DNA from: Cornus controversa
Taxonomy: Eukaryota; Streptophyta; Magnoliopsida; Cornales; Cornaceae
Direction of reading: 5' to 3'
Length of the DNA stretch: 64,000 nucleotides
Assembly: GCA_026545225.1 (NCBI GenBank)
Contig: CM048845.1
Location: 91,576,533 to 91,640,532, forward strand
The number at the start of each line of letters is the position of its first letter. The stretch's first letter is position 1. The notes below the pieces were generated by a model. The model was not told the DNA's origin. It worked only from the letters and a program-made list of their open reading frames with translations, and made no database searches. The position numbers and the translations under genes were made by a program. This document shows positions 1-10,285 of the stretch, in pieces.

Positions 1-294
1 ATCCTATAATTATCTTTTATGATAATTTTGATAATTATCCAATATATATATATATATATATATATTAGACCCATTTTCAAGTGGGCTTTGACTTCTTAGA
101 CAATATTTAGACCAGCCCATAACTCATTTATTTGTGGTGGGTCTGACTTCAAATTATCTGACTCATTGGGCCATATTTTAAAGTGGGCTAAACTGAACAT
201 AAACCCAAATTGTATTTTGGGTCTATCATGTAATTTTTTAATGTCTACAGTCTCATTACGAGAGGTATTGATGTGTACACGCCAATGTAATGAC
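1..294. other. intergenic flank, no gene
   Basis: AT-rich non-coding DNA with an (AT)n run near 42-65. No open frame of interest and no repeat family recognised. The last eight bases (287-294, GTAATGAC) are the left target-site duplication of the adjacent MITE. Confidence 0.6.
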
Positions 295-1003
295 TAGGGG
301 TGCACACGGTACGGTTCCTCACGGTTCTTGGTGGAACCGGAACCGGAACCGTTACCAACGGTTCCTGATTTTCGGAACCGGAACCGGAACTGTTGGGGGT
401 TGGAACCGTGAGGAACCGTACTGCGGTTCTCGGTACGGTTCCGGTTCCGAACCGCGGTTCCTTAGGATTTTTTTTTTTTTTTAATGAAACTTGAAAATAC
501 AAAATATATATATATATATTCATTAAATAAATGTGAGACCTACAATCTAAAAATGACACCCTATATATATATAATTATTATATTATATTATAGATATATA
601 TACATTACATATAATGTATATATATTATGTATAGTAATTATATTATAATATAATTATTATATATAATATATGATAATATAATTATTATACATAATATATA
701 TACATTATATATAATTATTATATGTAATGTATATATATATATATTATATATAGTTATTATATTATATATATATATACACATATTTAATATAAAACGGTTC
801 CGGTTCCGGTTCCAAGGAACCGTTACCCCCAACGGTTCCGGTTCCGGTACGGTTCTACTGGTCCTGGAACCGGAACCGGAACCGTTGGTAACGGTTCCTA
901 ATTTTAGGAACCGGAACCGGAACCGTAGCCACGGTTCGGTACGGTTCCGGTACGGTTCCCCTCGGTTCCGGTTCCGGTTCCGACGGTTCTTTGTGCACCC
1001 CTA
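295..1003. mobile_element. hAT-type MITE 1 with GGTTCC-rich subterminal repeats
   Basis: The 709-bp element is bounded by inverted termini beginning TAGGGGTGCACA. It is flanked by a perfect 8-bp duplication GTAATGAC (287-294 and 1004-1011), the target-site size of the hAT superfamily. The first ~170 bp and last ~210 bp are packed with CGGTTCCGG/CCGGAACCG words in both orientations, so the ends can fold into long hairpins. The middle (about 500-785) is almost pure A+T. There is no transposase, so it is non-autonomous. Its termini resemble the 3' end of the decayed hAT gene ending near 10285, a possible source of transposase for this family (inference). Confidence 0.9.
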
Positions 1004-1011
1004 GTAATGAC

Positions 1012-1281
1012 TGTTTGAAAGCTTTCGCACTGAGTTGAGATTTTTGAGATGATTAGGTGAGGTGAGAACTCAGTCATCCTTGGTCTTCGGAGAACGGGAA
1101 TCGGGGCGTGACATCACCTCTCTCTCTGTATCTCACGATTCTCACCTCTTGGCTCTCTCTCTTTGTGGATCTCAAGAAGGCACTTCACGGCTCACGCACA
1201 ACTAACCACGGAATCGTCATCATCTTTCTCAATTGAGATAAGAGCTAAATTAATTTATGGTCAAACCAATGCAAATATGAA

Positions 1282-1320
<39 letters not shown>

Positions 1321-2340
1321 GTTGATGAAGAAAAATATATAAAGACACAAATACTGATGCTTTACTCTGAATTTATGTGATTATTGGACAACTATAGTAC
1401 TTAGTATTACTTACATGTAAATATATATTTGTGGTGTATATGAATTTGTGTGTGTAGTCGAATATGGGGGTTGAGACCTAAGTTCAGGTTGTCTAATTTG
1501 AGAAAATTAGTATTGTTGTGTTCATTTAGCTTGATTGGGTCAAAATAAGAGTAAAGTTTGGTTGTTGCAGATGGGTTTGGTAATGGTTACTGTGCATCTT
1601 TAATTTCTGACCCATTGTATGGAATCTTACTTCTGTAAAAATAGTCCTGCTTTTGGTAATTCCCTTCTTGGGATAACAAGTCATTCTTTTGTTATTTTGT
1701 TCTTTAAATTGTTATGGACTTATAACATTCTTTTATTAACATGATTGAATGTTTGGTCCTATCTTCTGAATATTTACTTTTGTACATAGTTTTTGCTTTT
1801 TTTGGAGAAATTTAACACTAATAAACTTTTAGTACACGTGAGTTTAATTGTGGGCTTTTAGTATACTTTTTATGAAGAAAGATAAAAAGAGCAAAAATTT
1901 CCCAAAACAATTAAAAGAACCAACATCTAGGCCTCTGTCTAAAAAAGAAGGAAGCAAAAGTTTATTTCTTTTAGATATGTATTGAAACTGCTGTCAGTAT
2001 GATTGTAATCAATCCTCTCTAAAACTTCTTATACAGTTACCTAAAGCATTAATATTTCCTTGGTAGGGTTATATACTTGCAAAATCTTATTTGATATATA
2101 TATATATGTTTTGGTTAGGAAATTTTTATTTGATTTTTTTTTTAGTTCTTTTCTTTTTAAATTTTTTGTTGTATTTGGTAAAACATAAGAAACATTCTAT
2201 AAAAGAACCAACTTTAGAACAACATCTCTGACTCTCATTCTGAATCTCCATTTGTTTTTCTCTTTTTTATATATAAATGGAGTGAATAAAGAAAGTATCA
2301 ACCAACTATTTCTTTTTCTTTTTTCATTTTTTCTTAATGT
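1012..2340. other. non-coding stretch upstream of the hAT gene
   Basis: No coding region recognised. A pyrimidine-rich patch with higher GC lies at about 1080-1215, and an (AT)n microsatellite at 1285-1318. This probably includes the 5' end and leader of the decayed hAT element that follows, but no left terminal inverted repeat or matching 8-bp duplication was found. Confidence 0.5.
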
Positions 2341-3604
2341 TAGATGTCAAGAACCGAAGATGGAGATGCTAGTAATCCTATTTTTTATTTCGGAAGAACC
2401 CACTGAGATAATAAGAGAAATCGATCTGATGTTTGGGATCATTTTATAGAAATTGAATCAAAAGGAGGAGGATGTGCTAGACGTAAGTATTGTAATGCAA
2501 CTTATCAATGGAAATGTAAAAATGAGACTAGTACATTAAGAAAACATACTATTAAGCGTCAAAAGAGTCCAAATCAAGATAATAAACAAACACTTTTATC
2601 CTTTCAATCTATATCAGAAAAGCTCATGATAGTACTAGCTTGGGTGTTTGAAAATTTGACCATGATCTTTGTAGGGAAATACTTGGATAAATGATTATCA
2701 TGGATGAGTTGTCATTCAATTTTGTAGAGCGTGAAGGTTTTTATTATTTTCTTAGTGTGTTGTAACCTAGGTTCAAAATCATGTCATGTACTACAATAGC
2801 GAGGGATTGCTTCGTGTTATATGCTAGTGGGAAGAATAAGTTGAATGATTCATTTCTTAAATCAAATCAGAGACTTTCTCTCATTACGGGTTGTTGGAGC
2901 TCACTCCAAAACCTTTCTTATATGTGCATTACTGCCCACTTTATTGATAGGGATTGGAAATTGCACAAAAGAATTCTTAATTTTTGTGTAATTTTTAGTC
3001 ACAAATGTGAAACAATTGGTAAAGCAGTGGAGTGATGTTTGAATAATTGGGGTTATAGATAAACTTTGCATACTTACTGTTGACAATGCAAGCTCAAATG
3101 ATCTTGCTATTCAATATTTAAGGACAAAGACGATTAAAAAGAGTGACACTTTCATTTTAGGTGGTGAAAATTGTCACATGAAATGTTGTGCACATATTCT
3201 TAATTTACTTATGAGAAATGGGTTAAATGAATTGAAAAATTCAATAACTCGAATTCGTGGGGCTGTGAGGTATGTCAAGAGTTCTCCACAAATAGAACAA
3301 AATTTCAAGCATTGTGTGGAGATGGGGAAAATAACATCTAAAAGTTCTTTGTGTTTAGATGTCTAAATTAGGTGGAACTCCACATATCTTATATTAAAAG
3401 CAGCATTAAAGTTTGAAAAGACATTTGGGAAAATGGAAGATAAATACCCACATTTTGTCATATAATTTAAGCACAAGCCTCCTACCAATAGTGATTGGAA
3501 TGATGCTCGGGTTTTTAAAAAAAATTTAGAAAAACTCTATGATGCCACTACTCGCATGTCCGATTCTTTATATGTTACTTCTAATGTTTATTTTCATGAA
3601 GTGT
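2341..3604 (+). pseudogene. hAT transposase pseudogene (RICESLEEPER-like), N-terminal part
   Basis: Conceptual translation gives, in order, a BED-type zinc-finger region (about 2425-2560), the block around TAHFIDRDWKLHKRIL (about 2930-2980), the VDNASSND motif of the hAT catalytic core (about 3080-3105), and the CCAHILNLL and RWNSTY blocks (3187-3385). These are diagnostic of plant hAT transposases of the RICESLEEPER/DAYSLEEPER type. The copy is dead: two zinc-ligand cysteines of the BED finger read as arginine (CGT for TGT), stops interrupt the frame (one just before RWNSTY, another near 3463), and frames shift repeatedly. The C-terminal half continues after the nested LTR element at 8774. 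An active copy would cut and paste DNA in the nucleus. Confidence 0.88.
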
Positions 3605-3609
3605 GTAGC

Positions 3610-4794
3610 TGATAAGTGCACAAAACTTGCTATTTTATATCATAAAATAAGTTTTTAATTCATCTTTTATTTTATTTAAAGGTTCTTATCTTTGCATTTT
3701 ATGTTTTATAGGGGTTGATTTCCAAATAAGAAGAAAAGCAACAAAAGAGGGCTAAAAAGGATATATATAGCCAAAGATGAACATAAGAAGAATTGTAGGA
3801 GAGATGGTATTCTGTGCAATCTACTTCACAAGAGGTCTCAAGTTCAAAACTTTGCCAAATATTTTGTACACGGCCACGTCTGCAGTCCAGAATTGAAAAT
3901 ATGGAAATCAAATTTTAGATATTCAAATTCAAAATTTTGTATTTTGAATTTTTGTTTTTGAATTTTGAATTTGGTATTTCAAATTTGTATTTTGAATTTT
4001 GTATTTAAAATTTTTCCCACCTAAACCATTCTCCTCTAACTCTATAAATAGGGGGTCTTAGGGGATGGTGAAGGGGGGTAGAAATTGTAGAGAAATTGTA
4101 GAAAAAAATAAAGTGTAGTTGTAAATATTTTTTTGTATTCATTTTCTTTTCTTGTAAACACACCTCTCAAGGGAGTAATGAAGCCACTATGATGAAATAT
4201 AAGTAAGTTCTTTATTTTCTTTTCTAATTTTTCCTCCCAAGAGCATTCTTCTACTCTTCTATTCTGGATTTTTATTTTCTAAAATTAGAGGGAGGATTCT
4301 TCGTGTTTGCCAAATAATGGTAATTCGAAGAATGCCTACCTCTATTTACCTAGCCAATGTGCATCAGATTAAGTAAATGAATGTCTCTCTTATATATAAT
4401 CAAGTCATTCTTTTTTATTCCATATTTTCCTTCATCTTTTCAAGTTCTAATTGGATTGGTGAAGTGTATTGATTATTGAAAAAAAAAACTAGATAAGAAT
4501 ATTAGAAAATTTATTTATGTGGATTCATGGTGGTGGATTCCCTTCCCTTAAGATTTATTTTATTATTATAGTTTTATTTATTCATTATAATTCCAAAATA
4601 AAAAATATTTTTAAAAAAATAATTTTCATTCCATAAATTAGTGTGTGAATTTGAGCTCATTCGAAATCTCACTTGAGAGTGGTTCGACCCTGCTTACTAC
4701 TATACAGTTTTTAGTAAAGTTTTTGCAGGTTTTATTATTTTTTGTACGAAGTGTAGAAAAGCAACGACAAACATCCACTATTCTACACTCGTCA
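3610..4794 (+). repeat. 5' LTR of the LARD-like element
   Basis: A 1185-bp LTR beginning TGATAAG and ending GTCA. It carries a TATA box (TATAAATA, 4043-4050) and an AATAAA poly(A)-type signal at 4107-4112, about 60 bp downstream, giving a plausible U3-R-U5 order. The first ~400 bp include a run of ATTTTGAATTTT-like words (3915-4000). It is paired with the copy at 7584-8768. Confidence 0.93.
4041..4050 (+). promoter_or_regulatory. LTR TATA box
   Basis: TCTATAAATA, in a GC-richer context than its surroundings and upstream of a G-rich stretch. It is the likely core promoter of the 5' LTR. The same box lies at 8015-8024 in the 3' LTR. Confidence 0.6.
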
Positions 4795-4796
4795 AA

Positions 4797-4809
4797 TGGC
4801 GCCGTTGCC
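4797..4809 (+). other. primer-binding site, tRNA-Asp type
   Basis: TGGCGCCGTTGCC starts two bases after the 5' LTR. It is complementary to the 3' end of plant tRNA-Asp, a primer used by Athila-type and related gypsy elements. The match breaks at the next base. Confidence 0.85.
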
Positions 4810-4810
4810 A

Positions 4811-7569
4811 AATCAAGTTTGGGAATTCGAAGCACAAATATTCAACACTATAATTTTTTTTTTGGGAGCCCACCCAAACTTTCCTTCCCTTACTCCTATT
4901 CTTTTATTTTTTATTTTATTTTTTAGTTTTTTTTATTTTTATTTTTATTTGAAGAAAATAATGAAAAAAAAAAAATTGCCATGGCAGGTTCTTATGATGA
5001 ATTGCTTCTGTTGATGCCACCATCAAACATTCTTAGAAGAGGAACAATAGCTGTCATCCAGGTAAGTACCTAATTCTTTTACATCATTTTTCTTTTCTTT
5101 TTAGATTAAGAAAACATAGTTTTTTTTAGGTTGATAACTTTCACATGCGAACTCTAGGATAAAATAACTTAGAAATATCCCTAAGGTCACACTTTCTTCA
5201 TTTTTTTTCTTTTATTTTTTGTTTTTTTTTTTTTATAAAAAAAAAAAAAGAAGAAGAAAGACCACACACTCACTCATTTTTTTATTTTTATTTTTATTAC
5301 TTATTTTGTTTGTACATCTTTAAATTAACATTTTTTTGTGAATTTTAATTTAGGATTTTTGTAGTAATGCTCTTTTTATTATTTAAAAATATTTATAAAA
5401 GTAGAGCTAACTCTTGGTAACTCCAGTGAGCACCTTCCAACTTCACAATGTCTAGGAAAGTTCTGTCTAAGGAGTGTGGGCGTACCGTCATTAAGCAGGC
5501 CAAGCGCCTCTCCACACTTTCCTGGGAACTTTCCTGGTTGTGTTGTTGGCAGACCTTAACTGGTAATCCTCGAGTTACTTTAATAAACAAAAAAACAAAA
5601 ATTGTAGGAGTTGTAATTTTATTTATTTATTTTTTATTTGTTGAAAAAATAAGAAACAAAAATTGCATTTTTCATGCATAGTATTGAACTTTTCATGTGA
5701 TTACTAATGCTTCATTTTTGTTTAATGAAAAGTTAAAGTAAATCAATTCATTCTGATTAAGGTAATATTATTTCAACCTTCTATTTGTGCTTAATCGTTA
5801 TTTTGTCCAACATTGAGGACACTATTGAGTTTAGGTTTGGGGGTATGACATTAAATTTCTAAATTTTCAGAAAAAGCGTTGAATTTGCAATTTTTTTGAA
5901 AAATATTTTGTGATAATGGTAATTTTCACACTATGATTTGATTTTTTTATATTAAATGTGTATAAATTTTAAAAATAAAATCTTTAAGCTTTAGTGCATT
6001 AATAAGTTCTTAAAAGTTAAGATTTTATCCTATCTTTCAGTTAGAACAATTTCATGAATTTCTAAAACTCAGAAAAAAAAAATTCACTAAAGCCCCATAA
6101 TAGGATTTGAAATTGATAAGTGATTGCATGTTAAATTTCTGACGAATAAAAGTGGAGATTTAACCCAGTGAGGTATTGTACCATTCTTTTTATTTTGAGG
6201 GTTATATGCTAATTACTCTATTTTTTCTTGAAATTCACATAATTTTGTTGATTAGTCTCATTATTTCATTCTTTTGGTCAAATATTAAGAATTCACCATA
6301 TTATGCCACATAATTTATTTTTTTGAGCTCATGTATGTTGAAGAACTATACCTATCCTTCAGAAATGATTTTAGGCCATCTTTCATTGTTTGAGCCTTTC
6401 AATTTTTTTTTCTTAGTTATGAATTACCACTTGTTAACCAGTTGAACTTTTTGCCCATTCTTTCTTTTATAACCATATTTTTTTTTTTGGTTTTTCGAGA
6501 ATGGATGTGATAACCAGTGAAGCTTTTTGGTCTAGCCTTTCTTTTATAACCATTTTTAGGTTTTTCGAGAATGGATGTGATCAATGTACAAGCGGGTGAA
6601 AAAAAAGAAAAAAGAAGAAGAAGAAAAAGAAAAAAAAAAAGAAAAAAGAGGGAGTATAATTGTTGATGAGATTTTGAGAAGTGTATATAAAAAGAAGTGA
6701 TATAGAAAGTATTCAATTGACAAAATTTTGGAAGAAAAAGTTGAAAGTAATATGCTCTAAGTGAGTAGTTCCTCCAAAACATTCTCGAATACATCTTACC
6801 ATTATCATTATCACTTTTTTATCTTCCTTTTACCTAAAGTTACATCCTAATAAAAGTCCTTTTTGATCTTAAGGATAGTATAGTTCGGATATGGACATGA
6901 CTAAGTTATATTGTTGTGTGGTATAAATTCTTAATATTTGATATTCCTTTCATGAGACCAATGCATTTTCTTGAAAAATTCGTTCTTTGTTGAAAATATG
7001 TGAGGTAATTTGCATTTGTTCTATATTATTCTACTCACATATACTTGAGTGCAAAATTAGCCAATCTCTTAGTGTTCAATTTTGAGTGAAATATCATAAG
7101 TGAGATTTGAAATCAAAGCTAATTTTCTAAGAAAATCTAAAATGCAGTTGCTTTAAAATTGAGAATTATATTATTGGTGGCTATTCACACACACACTCTG
7201 AGTCAAGAATAGTAATGAAATTTTTTAACTTTTGAATAGTATTTAATCTTTTCTTTTAATTTTTTATTTCGCACTAAAGTGGAATAATTGAGTTATTCTT
7301 GATTTATACACATTAATAGAAAAAAAAAAATCTTTGAGTGTTAATTACCATTTTTTTTTTATGTTTGTGGGTATCATTATTGAAACCCTCACGAGGCTAT
7401 AGCTCGTCCACTAGGGGTAACCTAGGGGTTTAAGGCCTTATTGCATATGGTAAATGCAATCGAAACAGCCTGCGAAAGTGGCACATCTTTAGTTAGGAGT
7501 TAAATAAAAGTAGCAGTTTTGTGCTCTAATATCTTTTGCTTGTATTTGCTAGAGGACTAGCAAAAGCTC
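4811..7569 (+). other. non-coding interior of the LARD-like element
   Basis: No gag, protease, reverse transcriptase or integrase motif in any frame. Notable contents: long poly-T/poly-A tracts (4855-5300); a short GC-richer block at 5400-5590 that differs in composition from the rest and may be captured sequence of unknown origin; an internal GTTTGGGGGTA tract at 5835-5845 matching the terminal one; a roughly 45-bp duplication (about 6466-6515 and 6538-6582); and a purine-only stretch at 6596-6655. Confidence 0.7.
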
Positions 7570-7583
7570 GTTTGGGGGTAATT
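7570..7583 (+). other. polypurine-type tract before the 3' LTR
   Basis: GTTTGGGGGTAATT abuts the 3' LTR, where the plus-strand primer of LTR retrotransposons lies. The 11-base core is repeated exactly at 5835-5845. Confidence 0.6.
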
Positions 7584-8768
7584 TGATAAGTGCACAAAAC
7601 TTGCTATTTTATATCATAAAATAAGTTTTTAATTCATCTTTTATTTTATTTAAAGGTTCTTATCTTTGCATTTTATGTTTTATAGGGGTTGATTTCCAAA
7701 TAAGAAGAAAAGCAACAAAAGAGGGCTAAAAAGGATATATATAGCCAAAGATGAACATAAGAAGAATTGTAGGAGAGATGGTATTCTGTGCAATCTACTT
7801 CACAAGAGGTCTCAAGTTCAAAACTTTGCCAAATATTTTGTACACGGCCACGTCTGCAGTCCAGAATTGAAAATATGGAAATCAAATTTTAGATATTCAA
7901 ATTCAAAATTTTGTATTTTGAATTTTTGTTTTTGAATTTTGAATTTGGTATTTCAAATTTGTATTTTGAATTTTGTATTTAAAATTTTTCCCACCTAAAC
8001 CATTCTCCTCTAACTCTATAAATAGGGGGTCTTAGGGGATGGTGAAGGGGGGTAGAAATTGTAGAGAAATTGTAGAAAAAAATAAAGTGTAGTTGTAAAT
8101 ATTTTTTTGTATTCATTTTCTTTTCTTGTAAACACACCTCTCAAGGGAGTAATGAAGCCACTATGATGAAATATAAGTAAGTTCTTTATTTTCTTTTCTA
8201 ATTTTTCCTCCCAAGAGCATTCTTCTACTCTTCTATTCTGGATTTTTATTTTCTAAAATTAGAGGGAGGATTCTTCGTGTTTGCCAAATAATGGTAATTC
8301 GAAGAATGCCTACCTCTATTTACCTAGCCAATGTGCATCAGATTAAGTAAATGAATGTCTCTCTTATATATAATCAAGTCATTCTTTTTTATTCCATATT
8401 TTCCTTCATCTTTTCAAGTTCTAATTGGATTGGTGAAGTGTATTGATTATTGAAAAAAAAAACTAGATAAGAATATTAGAAAATTTATTTATGTGGATTC
8501 ATGGTGGTGGATTCCCTTCCCTTAAGATTTATTTTATTATTATAGTTTTATTTATTCATTATAATTCCAAAATAAAAAATATTTTTAAAAAAATAATTTT
8601 CATTCCATAAATTAGTGTGTGAATTTGAGCTCATTCGAAATCTCACTTGAGAGTGGTTCGACCCTGCTTACTACTATACAGTTTTTAGTAAAGTTTTTGC
8701 AGGTTTTATTATTTTTTGTACGAAGTGTAGAAAAGCAACGACAAACATCCACTATTCTACACTCGTCA
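7584..8768 (+). repeat. 3' LTR of the LARD-like element
   Basis: Same length (1185 bp) and apparently same sequence as the 5' LTR, at a constant offset of 3974 bp with no indel. It contains the TATA box at 8015-8024 and AATAAA at 8081-8086. The right target duplication GTAGC follows at 8769-8773. Confidence 0.93.
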
Positions 8769-8773
8769 GTAGC

Positions 8774-9700
8774 ATTGAAAGAAACTTGTCCTTATGGTCA
8801 AAGAGTTTGGATCTCGTTTAAGTGTCATGGCTATCAAAATGAAGAGCAAATTTGACAAGTATTGGGGTAACATTGAGAAAGTGAATATGATGTTAGTACT
8901 TGCCGTTGTGTTAGATCGTGGCTACAAGTTGAATTATGTGAGTTTTTATTACTTTAAAGTTTATCCTCCTACATGGTGAGTGATCTCATTAAAAAATTAA
9001 GGGAAACGTTGGATTGTATTTATAGTGAGTATCAAAAGTTTGAGTTGGACACTTCATCTTTAACTCAAAATTGTAATGTCATGGAAGTTGATCAACCAAG
9101 TAGTGGAAGTGTTGATTTAAAAAATATCCAATTAGAGTATTTACAACATTTGAAACAAGTAGGAAGTGGTAGAAACAAATCAGAAGTGGAGAGATATTTA
9201 GAGGAAGTTTGTACAAAGCATGATAACTTTGACATCTTGAGTTGGTGGAAGGTAAATAGTTCAAGGTATGAGATTCTTTTTAAAGTTGTACGTGACATTT
9301 TAGCTATTCCTAATTCCACTGTTGCTTCTGAATCAACTTTTAGTACGGGAGGTCGTGTTTTTGACCCATTTCGTAGTTCTCTTACTCCTAAGATTGTGGA
9401 GTGTTTGATTTGTGCACAAGATTGGTACCATGCCTCACCACTCCTGATTCAAGTTGAAGCAAAAGCCGATGAAATTGAAACGATTGAATCAATTGATTTT
9501 CATTTTATCAAACAATTTACTTGTAAGTATTTGTTAATTGTTAACCGTTTTTTTTATAAGAATATTTGTTAATTGTTAACTTGAATAATATTATTTACTT
9601 TTGCAGCCATGAGTCGCTTAACTATTGCATGAGGACATTTGAGAATTTACTTTTGCAGCCATGAGTTGTTTAACTATTGCATGAGGACATTTGAGATTGA
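8774..9700 (+). pseudogene. hAT transposase pseudogene, C-terminal part with dimerisation domain
   Basis: Continues the transposase broken at 3604. Blocks KSKFDKYWGNIEK (about 8842-8880) and LAVVLDRGYKLNYV (about 8900-8940) precede a 199-codon open stretch (8973-9572). That stretch carries the hAT C-terminal dimerisation domain: RYLEEV, FDILSWWKVN, ILAIPNSTVASESTFSTGGR and LICAQDWYHA, ending near 9445. Stops and a frameshift lie before 8850. A GTAAGT at about 9524 and TTTTGCAG ending at 9606 look like an intron, and the acceptor is duplicated 52 bp later. This half is better preserved than the N-terminal one. Removing the LTR element rejoins the two halves at the GTAGC duplication. Confidence 0.9.
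9593..9696 (+). repeat. 52-bp tandem duplication over the hAT 3' splice site
   Basis: Two near-identical copies start at 9593 and 9645 (ATTTACTTTTGCAGCCATGAG...). Each carries a polypyrimidine-CAG acceptor and the following exon start. A shorter duplication (TATTTGTTAATTGTTAAC) lies immediately upstream, about 9527-9580. Confidence 0.8.
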
Positions 9701-10285
9701 GTTCGGGTAGCAACATGCATTTTATTTTTTAGTGGACTTTTGTTCTCTCATTGATGCCAAACAAAGAATTTCGGAGGCTTGGAACTTGAGAATTGTTGTT
9801 TGAATTCTAGTTATGAATCTGTATTGTATTGAGATTTTAATTAATTACTTTGAATTTGTGTAACTTTTGAAAGTTTAGTTTTGCTTGGGATTTTAATTTG
9901 TATTATGTTTGAAGTTTGTTTGATACTAGATATTATATTTTTACTTGGATTATTATGTTATTACTGTCATTTGTATTAGTTGTATTATGATTTAATTAGG
10001 TTCACACTTGACAAGTAATAACTTTTAAAAGATTTAAAATTGATGCCTGAAATTGGTTGACAGTAGACTTGAAATTGAGACTTAAAACAGATTGGCAGTA
10101 AGGCTTAGAGTATAGGCTTGAAAGTTTGAAAGAGGTTGGTGAACCGTTGAATCAAACTAGTTCTTCACGATTCAGTTCAGTCTGATTCCATTGGTTCAAA
10201 CGGTTTTGTCCGATTCTATTTTTAGTGAAACTGGATCATATAATTTGATTCCAAAACTAGATTAAACGGATTATGTGCACTCCTA
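9701..10285 (+). mobile_element. 3' non-coding tail and terminus of the decayed hAT element
   Basis: AT-rich tail after the transposase. From about 10140 it shows GGTTC/CGGTT-type subterminal words and ends ATGTGCACTCCTA (10273-10285), an inverted match to the TAGGGGTGCACA termini of the MITEs at 295 and 15230. The next eight bases (ATGTCACC) would be the target duplication. No left partner was found, so the boundary is inferred from terminus similarity alone. Confidence 0.65.

Larger units (their letters stand above)
3610..8768 (+). mobile_element. young non-autonomous LTR retrotransposon (LARD-like)
   Basis: A complete element of 5159 bp inserted in the hAT pseudogene. It is flanked by the perfect 5-bp duplication GTAGC (3605-3609 and 8769-8773). 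Both LTRs are 1185 bp, start TGATAAGTGCAC and end CTCGTCA, and are identical wherever compared by eye, implying a very recent insertion. The 2789-bp interior has a primer-binding site and polypurine-type tract but no gag or pol domains, so it must be mobilised in trans by an autonomous relative. The tRNA-Asp-type primer site, LTR termini and GTTTGGGGGTA tracts suggest a Ty3-gypsy (Athila/Tat-like) origin; the lineage is an inference. Confidence 0.93.

Noticed and set aside
1090..1110. Possible left target duplication (CATCACC) for the decayed hAT element
   Set aside because: Differs from ATGTCACC at the right end, and no TAGGAGTGCAC-like terminus follows it.
3699..3911. 70-residue frame, repeated identically at 7673-7885
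   Set aside because: It is the same piece of LTR read twice, not a duplicated gene.
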